Shown one piece after another: positions 1 through 9,065 of a stretch of 38,124 bases of DNA. Position 1 is the stretch's first letter. Every line of letters begins with the position of its first letter. Source of the DNA: Bacteroidales bacterium (lineage in GTDB: Bacteria > Bacteroidota > Bacteroidia > Bacteroidales > UBA3824); assembly GCA_017964465.1 (NCBI GenBank), contig JAGCRY010000184.1:1-38124 (forward strand), written 5' to 3'. A model generated the notes under the pieces. The model was not told where the DNA came from and did no database searches. It saw only the letters and a program-made list of their open reading frames with translations. The position numbers were made by a program, and so were the translations under genes.

Positions 1-558
1 CATCACTTGATGGGTTGGAGCGACCATTGGGGCCCTGAGCCATGGACAGACATCCCTGGAGCGCGTGAGGATTGGTTGCCGAGATATTATCACAAGGCAG
101 ACAAAATCGGTCTTGGTTTTAACCGCTCGTCCAAGGATGGCGGTTCCAATGCCGTGGAGCAATACCAAGAGCCGCTTCGCAGTATGTATGACGACCCGCA
201 ACTTTGCCCGAAGGAGTTGGTGCTGTGGTTCCATCATTTGCCGTGGGATTATTACTTCAACGACGGCAAGACGCTTTGGCAGTCGCTCAACGACCATTAC
301 AACGGCGGCGTGGAGCAGGTGGTAAAGTTCCAAAAAACTTGGCAATCGCTAAAAGGCTCTGTACCTGAGTCAATCTTTAAAGAAGTAGAAGCAAAACTTC
401 AAGTGCAACTCGATGAGGCTCAATGGTGGCGCGACGGTTGTATGCAATACTTCCAATCGTTTTCAAATATGCCGCTCGATTTCACGCCAAAATACACGAT
501 GGAGCAGTGCAAAGCCAAACTCCGCGCAAAGGAATATATCCCGAGGCAAAAGGACTAA
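1..558 (+). CDS. GH67 alpha-glucuronidase, C-terminal part (5' truncated by window)
   Basis: The reading frame is open from base 1 (His-His-Leu-Met-Gly-Trp) to a TAA at 556-558, so only the last 185 residues are present. They match the C-terminal helical domain of GH67 enzymes: a WFHHLPWDYYFNDGKTLW segment, then a GVEQVVKFQKTW segment and an EAQWWRDGCMQYFQSFS segment. GH67 removes terminal 4-O-methyl-glucuronic acid from the non-reducing end of short xylo-oligosaccharides. Full proteins are about 640-730 residues, so most of the catalytic barrel and probably all catalytic acids lie outside the window. The GH35 gene follows after 12 bp in the same direction, which suggests one operon. The family call is firm; localisation cannot be judged without the N-terminus. 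Confidence 0.92.
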   Translation, partial: HHLMGWSDHWGPEPWTDIPGAREDWLPRYYHKADKIGLGFNRSSKDGGSNAVEQYQEPLRSMYDDPQLCPKELVLWFHHLPWDYYFNDGKTLWQSLNDHYNGGVEQVVKFQKTWQSLKGSVPESIFKEVEAKLQVQLDEAQWWRDGCMQYFQSFSNMPLDFTPKYTMEQCKAKLRAKEYIPRQKD

Positions 559-570
559 AATTATAAATCT

Positions 571-2226
571 ATGTATATCAGAAAATTATGCATATTATTA
601 ATTGCGCTTTTGATGACAATCGCCGCCGCGGCGCAAGACTTGCCGAAAATCGTCAAGCACGGCAACGCCTATCAGTTGATGGTGGGCGGCAAGCCGTTCT
701 TGATGAGGGCGGGCGAACTTGGCAATTCCAATGCGTCAACTGTTGATTATTACAACCGCATCGTTGTCCCAAACCTCCTGAAACAAAACATCAACACCGC
801 CCTCGTGCCGGTCTATTGGGATTTGATGGAGCCTACGGAGGGCAAGTACGATTTTTCGTTGGTTGACAATGTAATCAAAACCTCCGAAAAGAACGGCTTG
901 AAGGTTGTATTCCTGTGGTTTGGCGCGTGGAAAAATTCGATGTCGTGCTACGTCCCCGCGTGGGTCAAGAAGGATGTCAAGCGTTTTCAACGGGCAGAGA
1001 GCAAGGACGGAGTGCGTCAGGAAATACTCTCGCCGTTTTCGTCCGAAGCACTCAAAGCCGACCGCGCCGCATTTTGTGCGTTGTTGACCTTTATAAAAGA
1101 CCATGACCGCAATCAGACCGTCATAATGATTCAGGTGGAAAACGAGATTGCAATGTTGCCCTCGGCGCGTGATTACGGCAAGGCGGCTTCCATTGCTTTT
1201 AATTCCACAGTTCCTACGCGCTTCCCAGAATATCTTGCAAAGCATAAGGACAACCTCACAGACTCTCTCAAAAAATACTGGACTGGCAAAATCATTGGCT
1301 CATGGAAGGACCTTTTTGGGGAGAGTGTTTATGGAGAGGAGATTTTCACGGCATGGAGTTATGCAGTTTATGTTGAGGAACTTGCAAAAGCTGCCAAGAA
1401 GATTTATGCCCTGCCGATGTACGTCAACTGCGCATTAAATCGTCCGGGACGCAAACCTGGCGAATATCCTGCTGGCGGACCGTTGCCTCATTTGATTGAT
1501 GTATGGAAAGCTGGTGCGCCGAGTGTTGAAATGTTGAGCCCCGATATTTATTTCGGAGATTTCAAGAAATGGACGTCAGCCTACCACCGTGAAGACAATC
1601 CGTTTTTCATTCCTGAGCATCAATACGACGCAACCGCTGGAGCAAAAGCACTTTATGCTTTCGGAGAATATCACGCATTGGGATTTTCACCATTCTCTGC
1701 TGAGACCAAACAAGCACAGTTCATGCCGCCTGTTTTGGGCGAGACATTCAGTGGTGATGCTCAGAAAGGCACTCTCACAGAACTCCCAGCCGCCTACAAT
1801 CTAATTTCTGCAGCTGAAAAATTCATCATTGATGCAAACGGCACAAACAAAATGCGAGGTGTGTTGTTAGATTCTATTAATCAGCGTGATACGCTCGTTA
1901 TCGGAGGCTATAAAATCATTGCAAAGCATGACTACACTCTTGGATGGTCGCCGAACGCGAAACTTCCGAACTGGAATACTGAAGGCGCAATCATAATTAA
2001 TACAGCTCCTGACGAGTTTCTGTTGATTGGCACAGGCACTGTCTTGAACTTCATGTCGTTGAAGAAAAAAATGAACGTTGGAATTCTTGAAATACAAGAG
2101 CTTTCCACAGACGGCAGCGGTAAAATTCTCCGCTATCTTAATGGCGACGAGTCGCATCAGGGCAGGCATGTGAGGATTCCCGATGGAGAGTGGGGGATAC
2201 AGAGAGTGAAGGTATATGAGTACTGA
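571..2226 (+). CDS. Exported GH35 glycosidase (beta-galactosidase-like, DUF5597-type C-terminus)
   Basis: The 551-residue protein starts with a Sec signal peptide (residues 1-21, ending AAAAQ). The barrel carries the GH35 acid/base motif QVENEI (E192 proposed) and a second acidic motif FFIPEHQY (E349 proposed nucleophile). The C-terminal third, with the stretches GVLLDS and LGWSPNAKLPNW, resembles the DUF5597 region of GH35 proteins such as Cellvibrio Bgl35A. That family removes beta-galactosyl or related side-chain sugars. In this xylan locus the natural target is more likely a decorated (glucurono)arabinoxylan or xyloglucan side chain than lactose; that is inference. It sits 12 bp after the GH67 gene and 39 bp before the CAP gene. 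Confidence 0.85.
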   Translation: MYIRKLCILLIALLMTIAAAAQDLPKIVKHGNAYQLMVGGKPFLMRAGELGNSNASTVDYYNRIVVPNLLKQNINTALVPVYWDLMEPTEGKYDFSLVDNVIKTSEKNGLKVVFLWFGAWKNSMSCYVPAWVKKDVKRFQRAESKDGVRQEILSPFSSEALKADRAAFCALLTFIKDHDRNQTVIMIQVENEIAMLPSARDYGKAASIAFNSTVPTRFPEYLAKHKDNLTDSLKKYWTGKIIGSWKDLFGESVYGEEIFTAWSYAVYVEELAKAAKKIYALPMYVNCALNRPGRKPGEYPAGGPLPHLIDVWKAGAPSVEMLSPDIYFGDFKKWTSAYHREDNPFFIPEHQYDATAGAKALYAFGEYHALGFSPFSAETKQAQFMPPVLGETFSGDAQKGTLTELPAAYNLISAAEKFIIDANGTNKMRGVLLDSINQRDTLVIGGYKIIAKHDYTLGWSPNAKLPNWNTEGAIIINTAPDEFLLIGTGTVLNFMSLKKKMNVGILEIQELSTDGSGKILRYLNGDESHQGRHVRIPDGEWGIQRVKVYEY

Positions 2227-2265
2227 TGAAAATATAAGTGATAACATAACAAATTATTAAACGCA

Positions 2266-3504
2266 ATGAAAAAACTATTCGTAATCATAATGGCGATGGT
2301 TCTGATGCATGGGCTGCGGGCGCAGTCGTATTCAGAATGGAGTGCACAAGAACTCGCCAAGGCTAACACGGCGCAAGGCACGAGTCTTACGCAACAAGAG
2401 CAGTTGGTATTTTTTTATTGCAATCTCGCGCGGATTGATGGCGCAAAATTCATGCGTACCTATGCTGCGGATTACCTCACAGACAATTCTCCGGCTGTGG
2501 CGTCGCTCAAACGTGACCTTCAGCAGGTGAAAGGTCGTCCGATGCTCTATCCTGAAAAGGATCTTTGTTACACTGCAGCTCTCCATGCCACCGACATGGG
2601 GTCTCACGGTATGACTGGACACAATTCCTCGGACGGAACACCATGTTTCACACGTATCGGCAAGTATTACAAGTGTGGCACAGCTGCCGAAAATTGCAGT
2701 TACGGTTATTCAGACCAAGCCCTCGACATCGTGATGCAGTTGCTAATCGACAGGAACACCCCAAGCCTTGGTCATCGCATAAGTATCCTCAATGCCGATT
2801 ATAACGCGATGGGCACAAGCATTAAGCCCCACAAATCCTACAAATATAATTGTGTGCAGGATTTTGGTGCAAAAATCATTACACCAATGCCCACAAGTTC
2901 ATCGTCAAACAGTTACAATAATATTCAAAATAATAGCAACGCAAACCGCCCTACGCCGCCACGTAATGACGGTCCATCAGTTCCATCATCTGGCGATTAC
3001 AATGGTTCAAATGAGGTTGTCAACGCCTTCAACTATCTCAACGCCGTGCGCAAAAATCCTGCGCGTTACAGCAATGAAATTGGGGTTGACCTCAGCGGTG
3101 TGAAACCAATGCACGAATTGAAATGGAACTTCACACTTGCAAAAGTTGCACAGGCGAAGGCTGAAGACATGGTTGAGCGCGGATATTTTGCTCACGTGGA
3201 TCCTGATGGCGGTGGCATGAACTATAAAATTAATGCCGCCGGCTACACTCTCGCTTCAAGTTTCCTGCAAAATTACAGTGACAATAATTTTGAAAGCCTT
3301 GCAGCTGGAAACAAAGCGGGCAAGGACGCCATAATTCAGCTTATCAACGACGGCGGCGCAAGCAATGACAATGCCGGTCACCGTCGGCACCTTCTTGCCA
3401 TTGAGCCGTTTTGGGCGAATTGCTATGACATCGGCATTGGCATGGCGCAAGGTGGCGTGTATGGATATTATTGGTGCGTCATCATTGCAAAGCATGATTT
3501 TTAG
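2266..3504 (+). CDS. Exported protein with two CAP (SCP/PR-1) domains
   Basis: The 412-residue protein has a signal peptide (1-19, HGLRAQ) and no lipobox. The first CAP-like domain (about 40-205) keeps a His-Glu-His set: H114 in MGSHGMTGHN, E142 in AENC and H170 in LGHR. An Asn/Ser/Pro-rich linker (206-250) follows. The second CAP domain (about 250-412) is canonical, with YFAHVDPDGG (H310), FESLAAG (E343) and AGHRRHLL (H372/H375). CAP proteins have varied roles (lipid binding, protease-like, adhesion), so no activity can be assigned. Its position between GH35 and GH115 genes suggests co-expression with xylan enzymes. The tandem arrangement suggests internal duplication followed by divergence. 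Confidence 0.85.
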   Translation: MKKLFVIIMAMVLMHGLRAQSYSEWSAQELAKANTAQGTSLTQQEQLVFFYCNLARIDGAKFMRTYAADYLTDNSPAVASLKRDLQQVKGRPMLYPEKDLCYTAALHATDMGSHGMTGHNSSDGTPCFTRIGKYYKCGTAAENCSYGYSDQALDIVMQLLIDRNTPSLGHRISILNADYNAMGTSIKPHKSYKYNCVQDFGAKIITPMPTSSSSNSYNNIQNNSNANRPTPPRNDGPSVPSSGDYNGSNEVVNAFNYLNAVRKNPARYSNEIGVDLSGVKPMHELKWNFTLAKVAQAKAEDMVERGYFAHVDPDGGGMNYKINAAGYTLASSFLQNYSDNNFESLAAGNKAGKDAIIQLINDGGASNDNAGHRRHLLAIEPFWANCYDIGIGMAQGGVYGYYWCVIIAKHDF

Positions 3505-3562
3505 GGCGTGGGTTATTTACATCGTATTTCACTAATTTTTTTCAAAAAATAATAATCAAGGT

Positions 3563-6109
3563 ATGAAAAAACTAATTTCAGTATTGACGCTTGTTCTTTT
3601 GAGTGTTCAACTCACCATGGCTCAATACGTTACGTTCGACAAGAACAAGGGCGGTTTCGACCTCTCTAAATGTAGCATCGTTTTTAATGACGATGAGTGG
3701 GAAGGCGTGAAAATTGCCGCCCGAAATCTCCAGGAGGACATCTACGAAGTGACTGGTAGACGTCCCGAACTCAACAACCAAAACGCCACGTACAAGTTGG
3801 TTGTAGGCACCATTGGCAAGTCTAAAGCCATAGATTCCTTCATCAAAAAGCAGAAACTTGATGTTTCCAAAGTCAAGGGACAGTGGGAGTCAGGCATGAT
3901 TGTCCAGACCGACGGCAACACTATCCATGTCCTTGGTGCGGACAAGCGTGGAACCATCTTCGCAATCTACGACATCAGCCGTAGTATTGGCGTAAGTCCG
4001 TGGAAATTCTGGGCTGACGTGCCGACCGTGAAGCATGATTATGTGGCAATCATTGCCCAGAATCCTGTCGTTTTCCCGTCGCCGAAAGTAAAGTACCGTG
4101 GCATTTTCCTCAACGATGAGGCTCCATGCCTTAGCACTTGGGTGAACAACACCTTCCCCGATTCAAAATGTCCCACGGCAAATCCCGACCTTGCAAAAGG
4201 CATGAACAGTCATTTTTACGCAAAAGTTTTTGAACTTTTACTGCGTCTTAAAGCAAACTTCATGTGGCCCGCCATGTGGGGCAACGCCTTCTATGCAGAC
4301 GACTCTAACAACAGCAAGACCGCCGACGAAATGGGTATCGTGATGGGTACGTCCCACCATGAGCCGATGGCGCGTAACCATCAGGAATGGGCTCGTGCGC
4401 GTGGTGCAAATGGAGCGTGGGATTACAACACAAACCAGGAGGTCATCGACAAGTTTTTCCGTGAGGGCATACGCCGCAGCAAGGACAATGAAGACCTCAT
4501 CACAATTGGTATGCGCGGCGACGGCGACACGCCTCTCGGTGGACGTGAAGGTCATGATGACGAGTATGTTATGGCTCTCGAACAGAACAAGAGACTCATG
4601 GAGCGTCTTTTTGACAATCAGCGCAAAATCATCGCGCAGGAAACTGGCAAACCCGCATCGCAGCGTCCTCAGGTGTGGGCGTTGTATAAGGAAGTTCAGG
4701 ACTATTACGACGCCGGTTTGCGCGTTCCCGATGATGTCACAATCCTTGTGAGCGACGACAACTGGGGCGACATCCGCCGTGTGCCAGACCATCAACGTGC
4801 TGGTGGATGGGGCATTTATTATCATGTGGACTATGTGGGAGCACCGCGTAATTCAAAGTGGCTCAACATCACACAGACCCAACAGATGTTTGAGCAGCTT
4901 TCATTGGCATACGATTTTGGTATTGAACGCCTATGGGTGCTCAATGTCGGCGACCTCAAGCCGATGGAATACCCGATCCAACTTTTCTGCGACATGGCAT
5001 ACGAGCCGAAGACCTACAATTTGCAAAATGTCACAACCCACACCGAAAAGTTCTTTGAGAGTGTCGTGGGCGCGGACTACGCCAAGGAAGCCGCAAGAAT
5101 CTACAACCGCAACTGTCAGTTCATGGCGCGTGTAACGCCTGAAATGTTGGATTCTTATACGTATAATGTCAAGACTGGTGAGTTCAAACAAGTTGCCGAC
5201 GAGTATGCACGTCTTGAAACTGAGGCTCTGCGCCTTTGGCTTCTACTTCCAGAAAAATACAAAGACGCTTATTTCCAGTTGATTCTGTTCCCTGTTCAGG
5301 CGATGGCAAATCTCTATGACATCTATTATGCGCAGGCGATGAACCGTTATTGCGCCGCGAACAACGACCCGGATGCGAACTATTGGTCGGATCGTGTTTC
5401 GGAATGTTTCAAACGTGATTCCATCCTCTGTGCTCAATATAACACCGGCATTGCAAACGGCAAATGGAACGGCATGATGATTCAGAAGCACATTGGTTAT
5501 CGTATGTGGAACGACAATTTCCCTCACGATATGCTGCCGCCTACAAAACGTGTTGCCGAAGGTCAGGGCGGTTATGTGTTTGAACCTGGCAATGGCTTTG
5601 TGGCGATGGAGGCTGAGCATTATTACGCTGCCAAGGCTGACGGCGATGTGAAATGGGAGGTTTATCCCTACTATGGTCGCACACGCAGTGCGGTTGCCCT
5701 CACGCCTTACACCAAGTCGGTTGGCAATTCGTCACTGACATATCGTTTCAAGTTGCCCGCAGGTTATGCAGACTCTGTGAAAGTCCATGTCATTGTTAAA
5801 TCCACACTCGACTTCAAGAACGTTGGCGGTCATGTTTGCGCCATTTCTATTGATGGAGGTGACGTGAAGACTGTGAATTTCAATGCTGATCTTCTTGACA
5901 AGCAGCCTTATCAATATACCACATTCTATCCCACAATTGCTCGTAGGGTAGTGGAGAAGGTTGCATCATTCAAGGTTGATAAATCCGACATCCACGAACT
6001 CACCCTTACACCGAAACATTCGGGTATAGTATTCGAGAAAATAGTTGTAGATTTTGGAGGCTATCAGCAAGAATACTTGTTTGGTAAGGAAAGTGAAGTG
6101 AAAAGATAG
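3563..6109 (+). CDS. Exported GH115 xylan alpha-glucuronidase
   Basis: The 848-residue protein has a signal peptide (1-20, QLTMAQ) and the full GH115 layout: an N-terminal alpha/beta domain, a barrel with KYRGIFLNDEAP (D185), ANFMWPAMWGNAF and GMRGDGD, and a C-terminal beta domain from about residue 675 (FVAMEAEHYYA). E377 (LYKEVQDYY) and N400 (SDDNWG) have the same 23-residue spacing as E375 and N398, recalled as required in the Bacteroides ovatus enzyme BoAgu115A. GH115 removes (4-O-methyl-)glucuronic acid from internal xylose units of polymeric xylan, complementing the end-acting GH67 at the window start. It begins 58 bp after the CAP gene, with no obvious promoter between them. Confidence 0.93.
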   Translation: MKKLISVLTLVLLSVQLTMAQYVTFDKNKGGFDLSKCSIVFNDDEWEGVKIAARNLQEDIYEVTGRRPELNNQNATYKLVVGTIGKSKAIDSFIKKQKLDVSKVKGQWESGMIVQTDGNTIHVLGADKRGTIFAIYDISRSIGVSPWKFWADVPTVKHDYVAIIAQNPVVFPSPKVKYRGIFLNDEAPCLSTWVNNTFPDSKCPTANPDLAKGMNSHFYAKVFELLLRLKANFMWPAMWGNAFYADDSNNSKTADEMGIVMGTSHHEPMARNHQEWARARGANGAWDYNTNQEVIDKFFREGIRRSKDNEDLITIGMRGDGDTPLGGREGHDDEYVMALEQNKRLMERLFDNQRKIIAQETGKPASQRPQVWALYKEVQDYYDAGLRVPDDVTILVSDDNWGDIRRVPDHQRAGGWGIYYHVDYVGAPRNSKWLNITQTQQMFEQLSLAYDFGIERLWVLNVGDLKPMEYPIQLFCDMAYEPKTYNLQNVTTHTEKFFESVVGADYAKEAARIYNRNCQFMARVTPEMLDSYTYNVKTGEFKQVADEYARLETEALRLWLLLPEKYKDAYFQLILFPVQAMANLYDIYYAQAMNRYCAANNDPDANYWSDRVSECFKRDSILCAQYNTGIANGKWNGMMIQKHIGYRMWNDNFPHDMLPPTKRVAEGQGGYVFEPGNGFVAMEAEHYYAAKADGDVKWEVYPYYGRTRSAVALTPYTKSVGNSSLTYRFKLPAGYADSVKVHVIVKSTLDFKNVGGHVCAISIDGGDVKTVNFNADLLDKQPYQYTTFYPTIARRVVEKVASFKVDKSDIHELTLTPKHSGIVFEKIVVDFGGYQQEYLFGKESEVKR

Positions 6110-6367
6110 TTTTTATGTAATTTTTTGATTGTGAATTGATTATAGAAGTTGCTTGCCACGAAGTTGTAATTTTATAATTTCGTGGCATTTTTATTTTGTA
6201 AATTTCTGCCACGAAATTAAATCTTTTATTGTTTGATGTGTTAATTAGTTGGGTGTTTTCTGCCACTAATTTTCCAATTTTATTTTTATTGGTAAAATCT
6301 TTCTTGAAAATTTTGCCGTTCAATATATTATTTATAATTTCGTGGCGAACAATTTAATCGCATTGCT
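6110..6367. repeat. AT-rich spacer with repeated TGCCACGAA / TTCGTGGCA modules
   Basis: This 258-bp spacer contains a perfect 9-bp inverted repeat, TGCCACGAA (6154-6162) and TTCGTGGCA (6179-6187), followed by a T-rich stretch that could terminate the GH115 transcript. A third copy in the first orientation lies at 6207-6219 (TGCCACGAAATTA) and a degenerate one near 6261 (TGCCACTAATTTT). The string TTTATAATTTCGTGGC occurs at 6171-6186 and again, exactly 160 bp later, at 6331-6346, just before the ATPase gene. The modules could be a terminator plus regulatory sites, or remnants of a small mobile or recombination element. No protein gene is supported here. Confidence 0.6.
6154..6195 (+). terminator. 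Putative intrinsic terminator after the GH115 gene
   Basis: Arms TGCCACGAA (6154-6162) and TTCGTGGCA (6179-6187) pair perfectly over 9 bp, and inner AATT/AATT can extend the stem. The right arm is followed by TTTTTATTTT. The stem is less GC-rich than in classical terminators, and the same arms recur downstream, so a regulatory or repeat role is an alternative. Confidence 0.5.
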
Positions 6368-7807
6368 ATGGATACATTTTTCGGTAGAAAACAGGAAATC
6401 AGCGAGTTGAATGATATTTTCAATTCAGGTCGCTCTGAGTTTGTTGTTGTGTGTGGACGGCGACGGATTGGAAAGACTTCTTTGATTCGTAAATGTTTCA
6501 AGAATAAGATTTCATTTTGTCATACTGCATTGTCGCCTGAAGAGTATACGCCTGCGCAACTTGCTGAGATGCAACTTGTTGCATTTGCTACATCGCTCAA
6601 AAATTTCGGTGCAAATCTGGATTATGACCCGAAAAACTGGTTGGATGCGTTCCATGAATTGCGTCGTTTGGTCAGTACGTTCCCAAAAAACAAGCGTTGC
6701 GTCATATTTTTTGACGAAATGCCCTGGCTTGACACCAAGGATTCGGATTTCATGGTAGGTTTGGAGAGCTTTTGGAATGGATTTGCCGACGGAATGCATA
6801 ATATTATGCTCGTCATCACAGGTTCTACGACTACATGGATGAAGGAAAAACTGCTCCATAATTGTGGAGGTCTTTATGGGCGTGTCACGCAACGTTTTTT
6901 CCTGGAACCGTTCACTCTTGGTGAATGTGAGGAATATTATAAAAGCCATGGAATCTCGTTCAGCCGCTATGACCAAGCGGTGCTTTACATGGCAACTGGC
7001 GGCGTCCCTTATTATGTTTCGTGCGTGGAGAAGGATCTCAGTGTGGCTCAAAACCTCGACCAAATTTATTTTTCAAAGTATCCGCTGTTGAAGGACGAGT
7101 TTGACAGGGTTTGTGCGTCGCATGGGTTTGATGGTGAAAAATACAAACTTGTATTGAAAACATTGAGTGGAAATTTCTTGGGCTATACGCGCAAAGAAAT
7201 TGCAGAACTGTCGAAAATTCCATTTGGCGGCGGTCTGTCGGAGGTGTTGAGCGCATTGGAGGAGAGTGAGTTCATAAGGTCCTACACGTTTTTTGAAGGG
7301 TCGAGGCGCGAGGTTTATTACAGGCTGACAGATTTGTTCACTCTGTTTTGGATGCATTTCCTCTATGACAGGACGAGGTTCAAGCCTGACTATTTTGTGT
7401 CATTGGTCGGGAGCAAAAAGGTTAGAGAATGGCAGGACATTGCATTCAAAAATATATGCTTTGAACATCGAGAACAAATTGCCAAGGCGTTGGGAATCAG
7501 TGGAATATTCAACAGATTTCTGCCATGGCAGTTTAAGGGTGATGAATATTATGAAAGTGCGCAGGTTGACATGGCGATTGACCGTGCCGACAATATCGTA
7601 TGTTTCTGTGAGATGAAGTTCTGCGACGGTGAATTTGAGGTTTCGGAAGATTATGACATGGAGCTCAGGCACAAACAACAGACGTTCATCGATCAGTCCA
7701 AGTCCAAAAAAGGCCTCAACATGGTTCTCATAACCACATTTGGCGTCCAGAACAACATGTACTATTCAAATTTCCAACACACAGTGATATTGGATGAATT
7801 ATTTTGA
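6368..7807 (+). CDS. AAA-type ATPase with C-terminal DUF234 / nuclease-like domain
   Basis: The 479-residue protein has an N-terminal P-loop ATPase domain: Walker A CGRRRIGKTS (30-38, K36), Walker B CVIFFDEMPW (D116, E117) and a sensor TGSTTTW (151-157). A winged-helix-like middle segment (about 235-300, YTRKEIAELSKIPFGGGLSE) is followed by a C-terminal region where D401 and E415-M-K417 have the spacing of a PD-(D/E)XK nuclease-like core. This is the layout of the archaeal-type ATPase/DUF234 family, abundant in Bacteroidales and Archaea but functionally unassigned. There is no signal peptide, so it is cytoplasmic. It has no clear link to xylan use, and the flanking repeats suggest an insertion into the locus. 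Confidence 0.85.
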   Translation: MDTFFGRKQEISELNDIFNSGRSEFVVVCGRRRIGKTSLIRKCFKNKISFCHTALSPEEYTPAQLAEMQLVAFATSLKNFGANLDYDPKNWLDAFHELRRLVSTFPKNKRCVIFFDEMPWLDTKDSDFMVGLESFWNGFADGMHNIMLVITGSTTTWMKEKLLHNCGGLYGRVTQRFFLEPFTLGECEEYYKSHGISFSRYDQAVLYMATGGVPYYVSCVEKDLSVAQNLDQIYFSKYPLLKDEFDRVCASHGFDGEKYKLVLKTLSGNFLGYTRKEIAELSKIPFGGGLSEVLSALEESEFIRSYTFFEGSRREVYYRLTDLFTLFWMHFLYDRTRFKPDYFVSLVGSKKVREWQDIAFKNICFEHREQIAKALGISGIFNRFLPWQFKGDEYYESAQVDMAIDRADNIVCFCEMKFCDGEFEVSEDYDMELRHKQQTFIDQSKSKKGLNMVLITTFGVQNNMYYSNFQHTVILDELF

Positions 7808-7837
7808 AATATGTTGGCGATTACATAAATTTTTTGT

Positions 7838-7845
7838 TAACTTTG
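7838..7845 (+). promoter_or_regulatory. Bacteroidetes-type -7 element (TAACTTTG) for the SGNH esterase gene
   Basis: TAACTTTG matches the consensus TAnnTTTG exactly and lies 37 bp before the ATG at 7883. A weak TTG at 7814-7816 has about the right spacing (21 bp) for the -33 box. This points to a separate transcription start after the ATPase gene. Confidence 0.6.
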
Positions 7846-7882
7846 TGCCGACTAATGACTATTAATTTACATAAGAAATATT

Positions 7883-9052
7883 ATGAAAAGAAGTTTAATT
7901 TTTGCGGCTGCGCTTGCCTTGACTATGAGTGCGGGCAGCGTCAGCGCACAAACTTGGCAGGGCTCATGGGCTACAGCTGTAGAATTCACGGGTCCGGGCG
8001 ATATGCCCAAGGAAAGCCTTTCAAATAGGTCTTGCAGGATGATTGTCCACGTATCGACAGGTGGCGACGTCATCAGGCTGCAACTTTCCAACACTTTCGG
8101 CTCGTCGGAGACCGACATCCGCTCCGTCTATATCGCCGACGCGGGCGAGGCGCAGCAGATTGACACCAAGTCTGCCAAGTACCTCACTTTCAACGGCAAG
8201 AAAAACATCACGCTTGCCAAGGGCGAAAGCGTCTATTCCGACGAAATCGCCTACAATCTCAAACCGCTCCAACTCCTGAGCATCACCATCAACTATGGCG
8301 ACCGCACTCCCGAAAACGCCACTTCGCATCGTGGCTCGCGCACAACGTCGTACATCATCAACGGTGAGAGCAAGCCCAAGAGTTACTACGACCCGCAGGA
8401 AAAGCTTGAACACTGGTACAACATCGCCTCCATCGAGGTAAAATCCACCAAGAAGTCGCCTGTAATAGCCTGCCTCGGTAATAGCATCACCGACGGACGT
8501 GGCACTACCACCAACAAGCAAAACCGTTGGACAGACTTCCTCGCAGAAGGTCTTGGCGGTAAGGTGGGCGTATTGAATCTTGGTATCGGTGGCAACGCCG
8601 TAATCAAGGGCGGACTCAGCGAACCGGCTTTGAAGCGTTTTGACCGCGACATTTTGGGTCAGCAGGGCGTTACGTCGTTGATTATATTTGAAGGTGTCAA
8701 TGACATTGGCGGAGCGCGCAACAATTCCGAACAACTCGCCAACGACCTCATCGCCGCATACCGCGAGATGATGGCTAAGGCTCACAACAAGGGCATTAAA
8801 GTGTATCTCGCCACGATTACTCCTTTCAAGGGCAACGGCTATTACACGATATTCCACGAGGCTGCGCGTCAGTTTGTGAACGACTGGATTCGCAACTGCA
8901 AGGAGTGCGACGGCATCATCGATTTTGATGCTCTCGTTCGCGACCCTCAAGACCCCGCAAAACTCAAAGCCGAGTACAGCGATGACTGGCTGCACCTCAA
9001 CCCCAAGGGCTACGAGGCAATGGGCAAATTGGCGGCTGAAAAAGTGAAATAA
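7883..9052 (+). CDS. Exported SGNH/GDSL esterase, XynE-like (xylan acetyl/acyl esterase candidate)
   Basis: The 389-residue protein has a signal peptide (1-22, GSVSAQ) and an N-terminal beta-rich region (about 25-190). An SGNH hydrolase domain follows. Block I is CLGNSITDGRG (S201), block II GIGGN (N238), block III GVND (N273) and block V DDWLHLN (D368, H371). The GNSITDGRG form is typical of the subfamily named after XynE of the rumen bacterium Prevotella bryantii, which is encoded in a xylanase cluster. The likely role is removal of acetyl or similar ester groups from xylan or oligoxylosides in the periplasm. Whether the substrate is acetyl-xylan, arabinosyl esters or something else cannot be read from sequence. 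Confidence 0.88.
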   Translation: MKRSLIFAAALALTMSAGSVSAQTWQGSWATAVEFTGPGDMPKESLSNRSCRMIVHVSTGGDVIRLQLSNTFGSSETDIRSVYIADAGEAQQIDTKSAKYLTFNGKKNITLAKGESVYSDEIAYNLKPLQLLSITINYGDRTPENATSHRGSRTTSYIINGESKPKSYYDPQEKLEHWYNIASIEVKSTKKSPVIACLGNSITDGRGTTTNKQNRWTDFLAEGLGGKVGVLNLGIGGNAVIKGGLSEPALKRFDRDILGQQGVTSLIIFEGVNDIGGARNNSEQLANDLIAAYREMMAKAHNKGIKVYLATITPFKGNGYYTIFHEAARQFVNDWIRNCKECDGIIDFDALVRDPQDPAKLKAEYSDDWLHLNPKGYEAMGKLAAEKVK

Positions 9053-9065
9053 AAATTATCTTATG

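Noticed and set aside
6006..6323. Minus-strand ORF across the repeat spacer after the GH115 gene
   Set aside because: It overlaps the GH115 3' end and AT-rich repeats, and its translation has no signal, motif or plausible composition.
6154..6346. CRISPR-like array
   Set aside because: Only a few short copies in alternating orientation with unequal spacing; no cas genes.
8021..8995. 324-codon frame antisense to the SGNH esterase
   Set aside because: The sense protein has a signal peptide and all SGNH blocks; the antisense has none.
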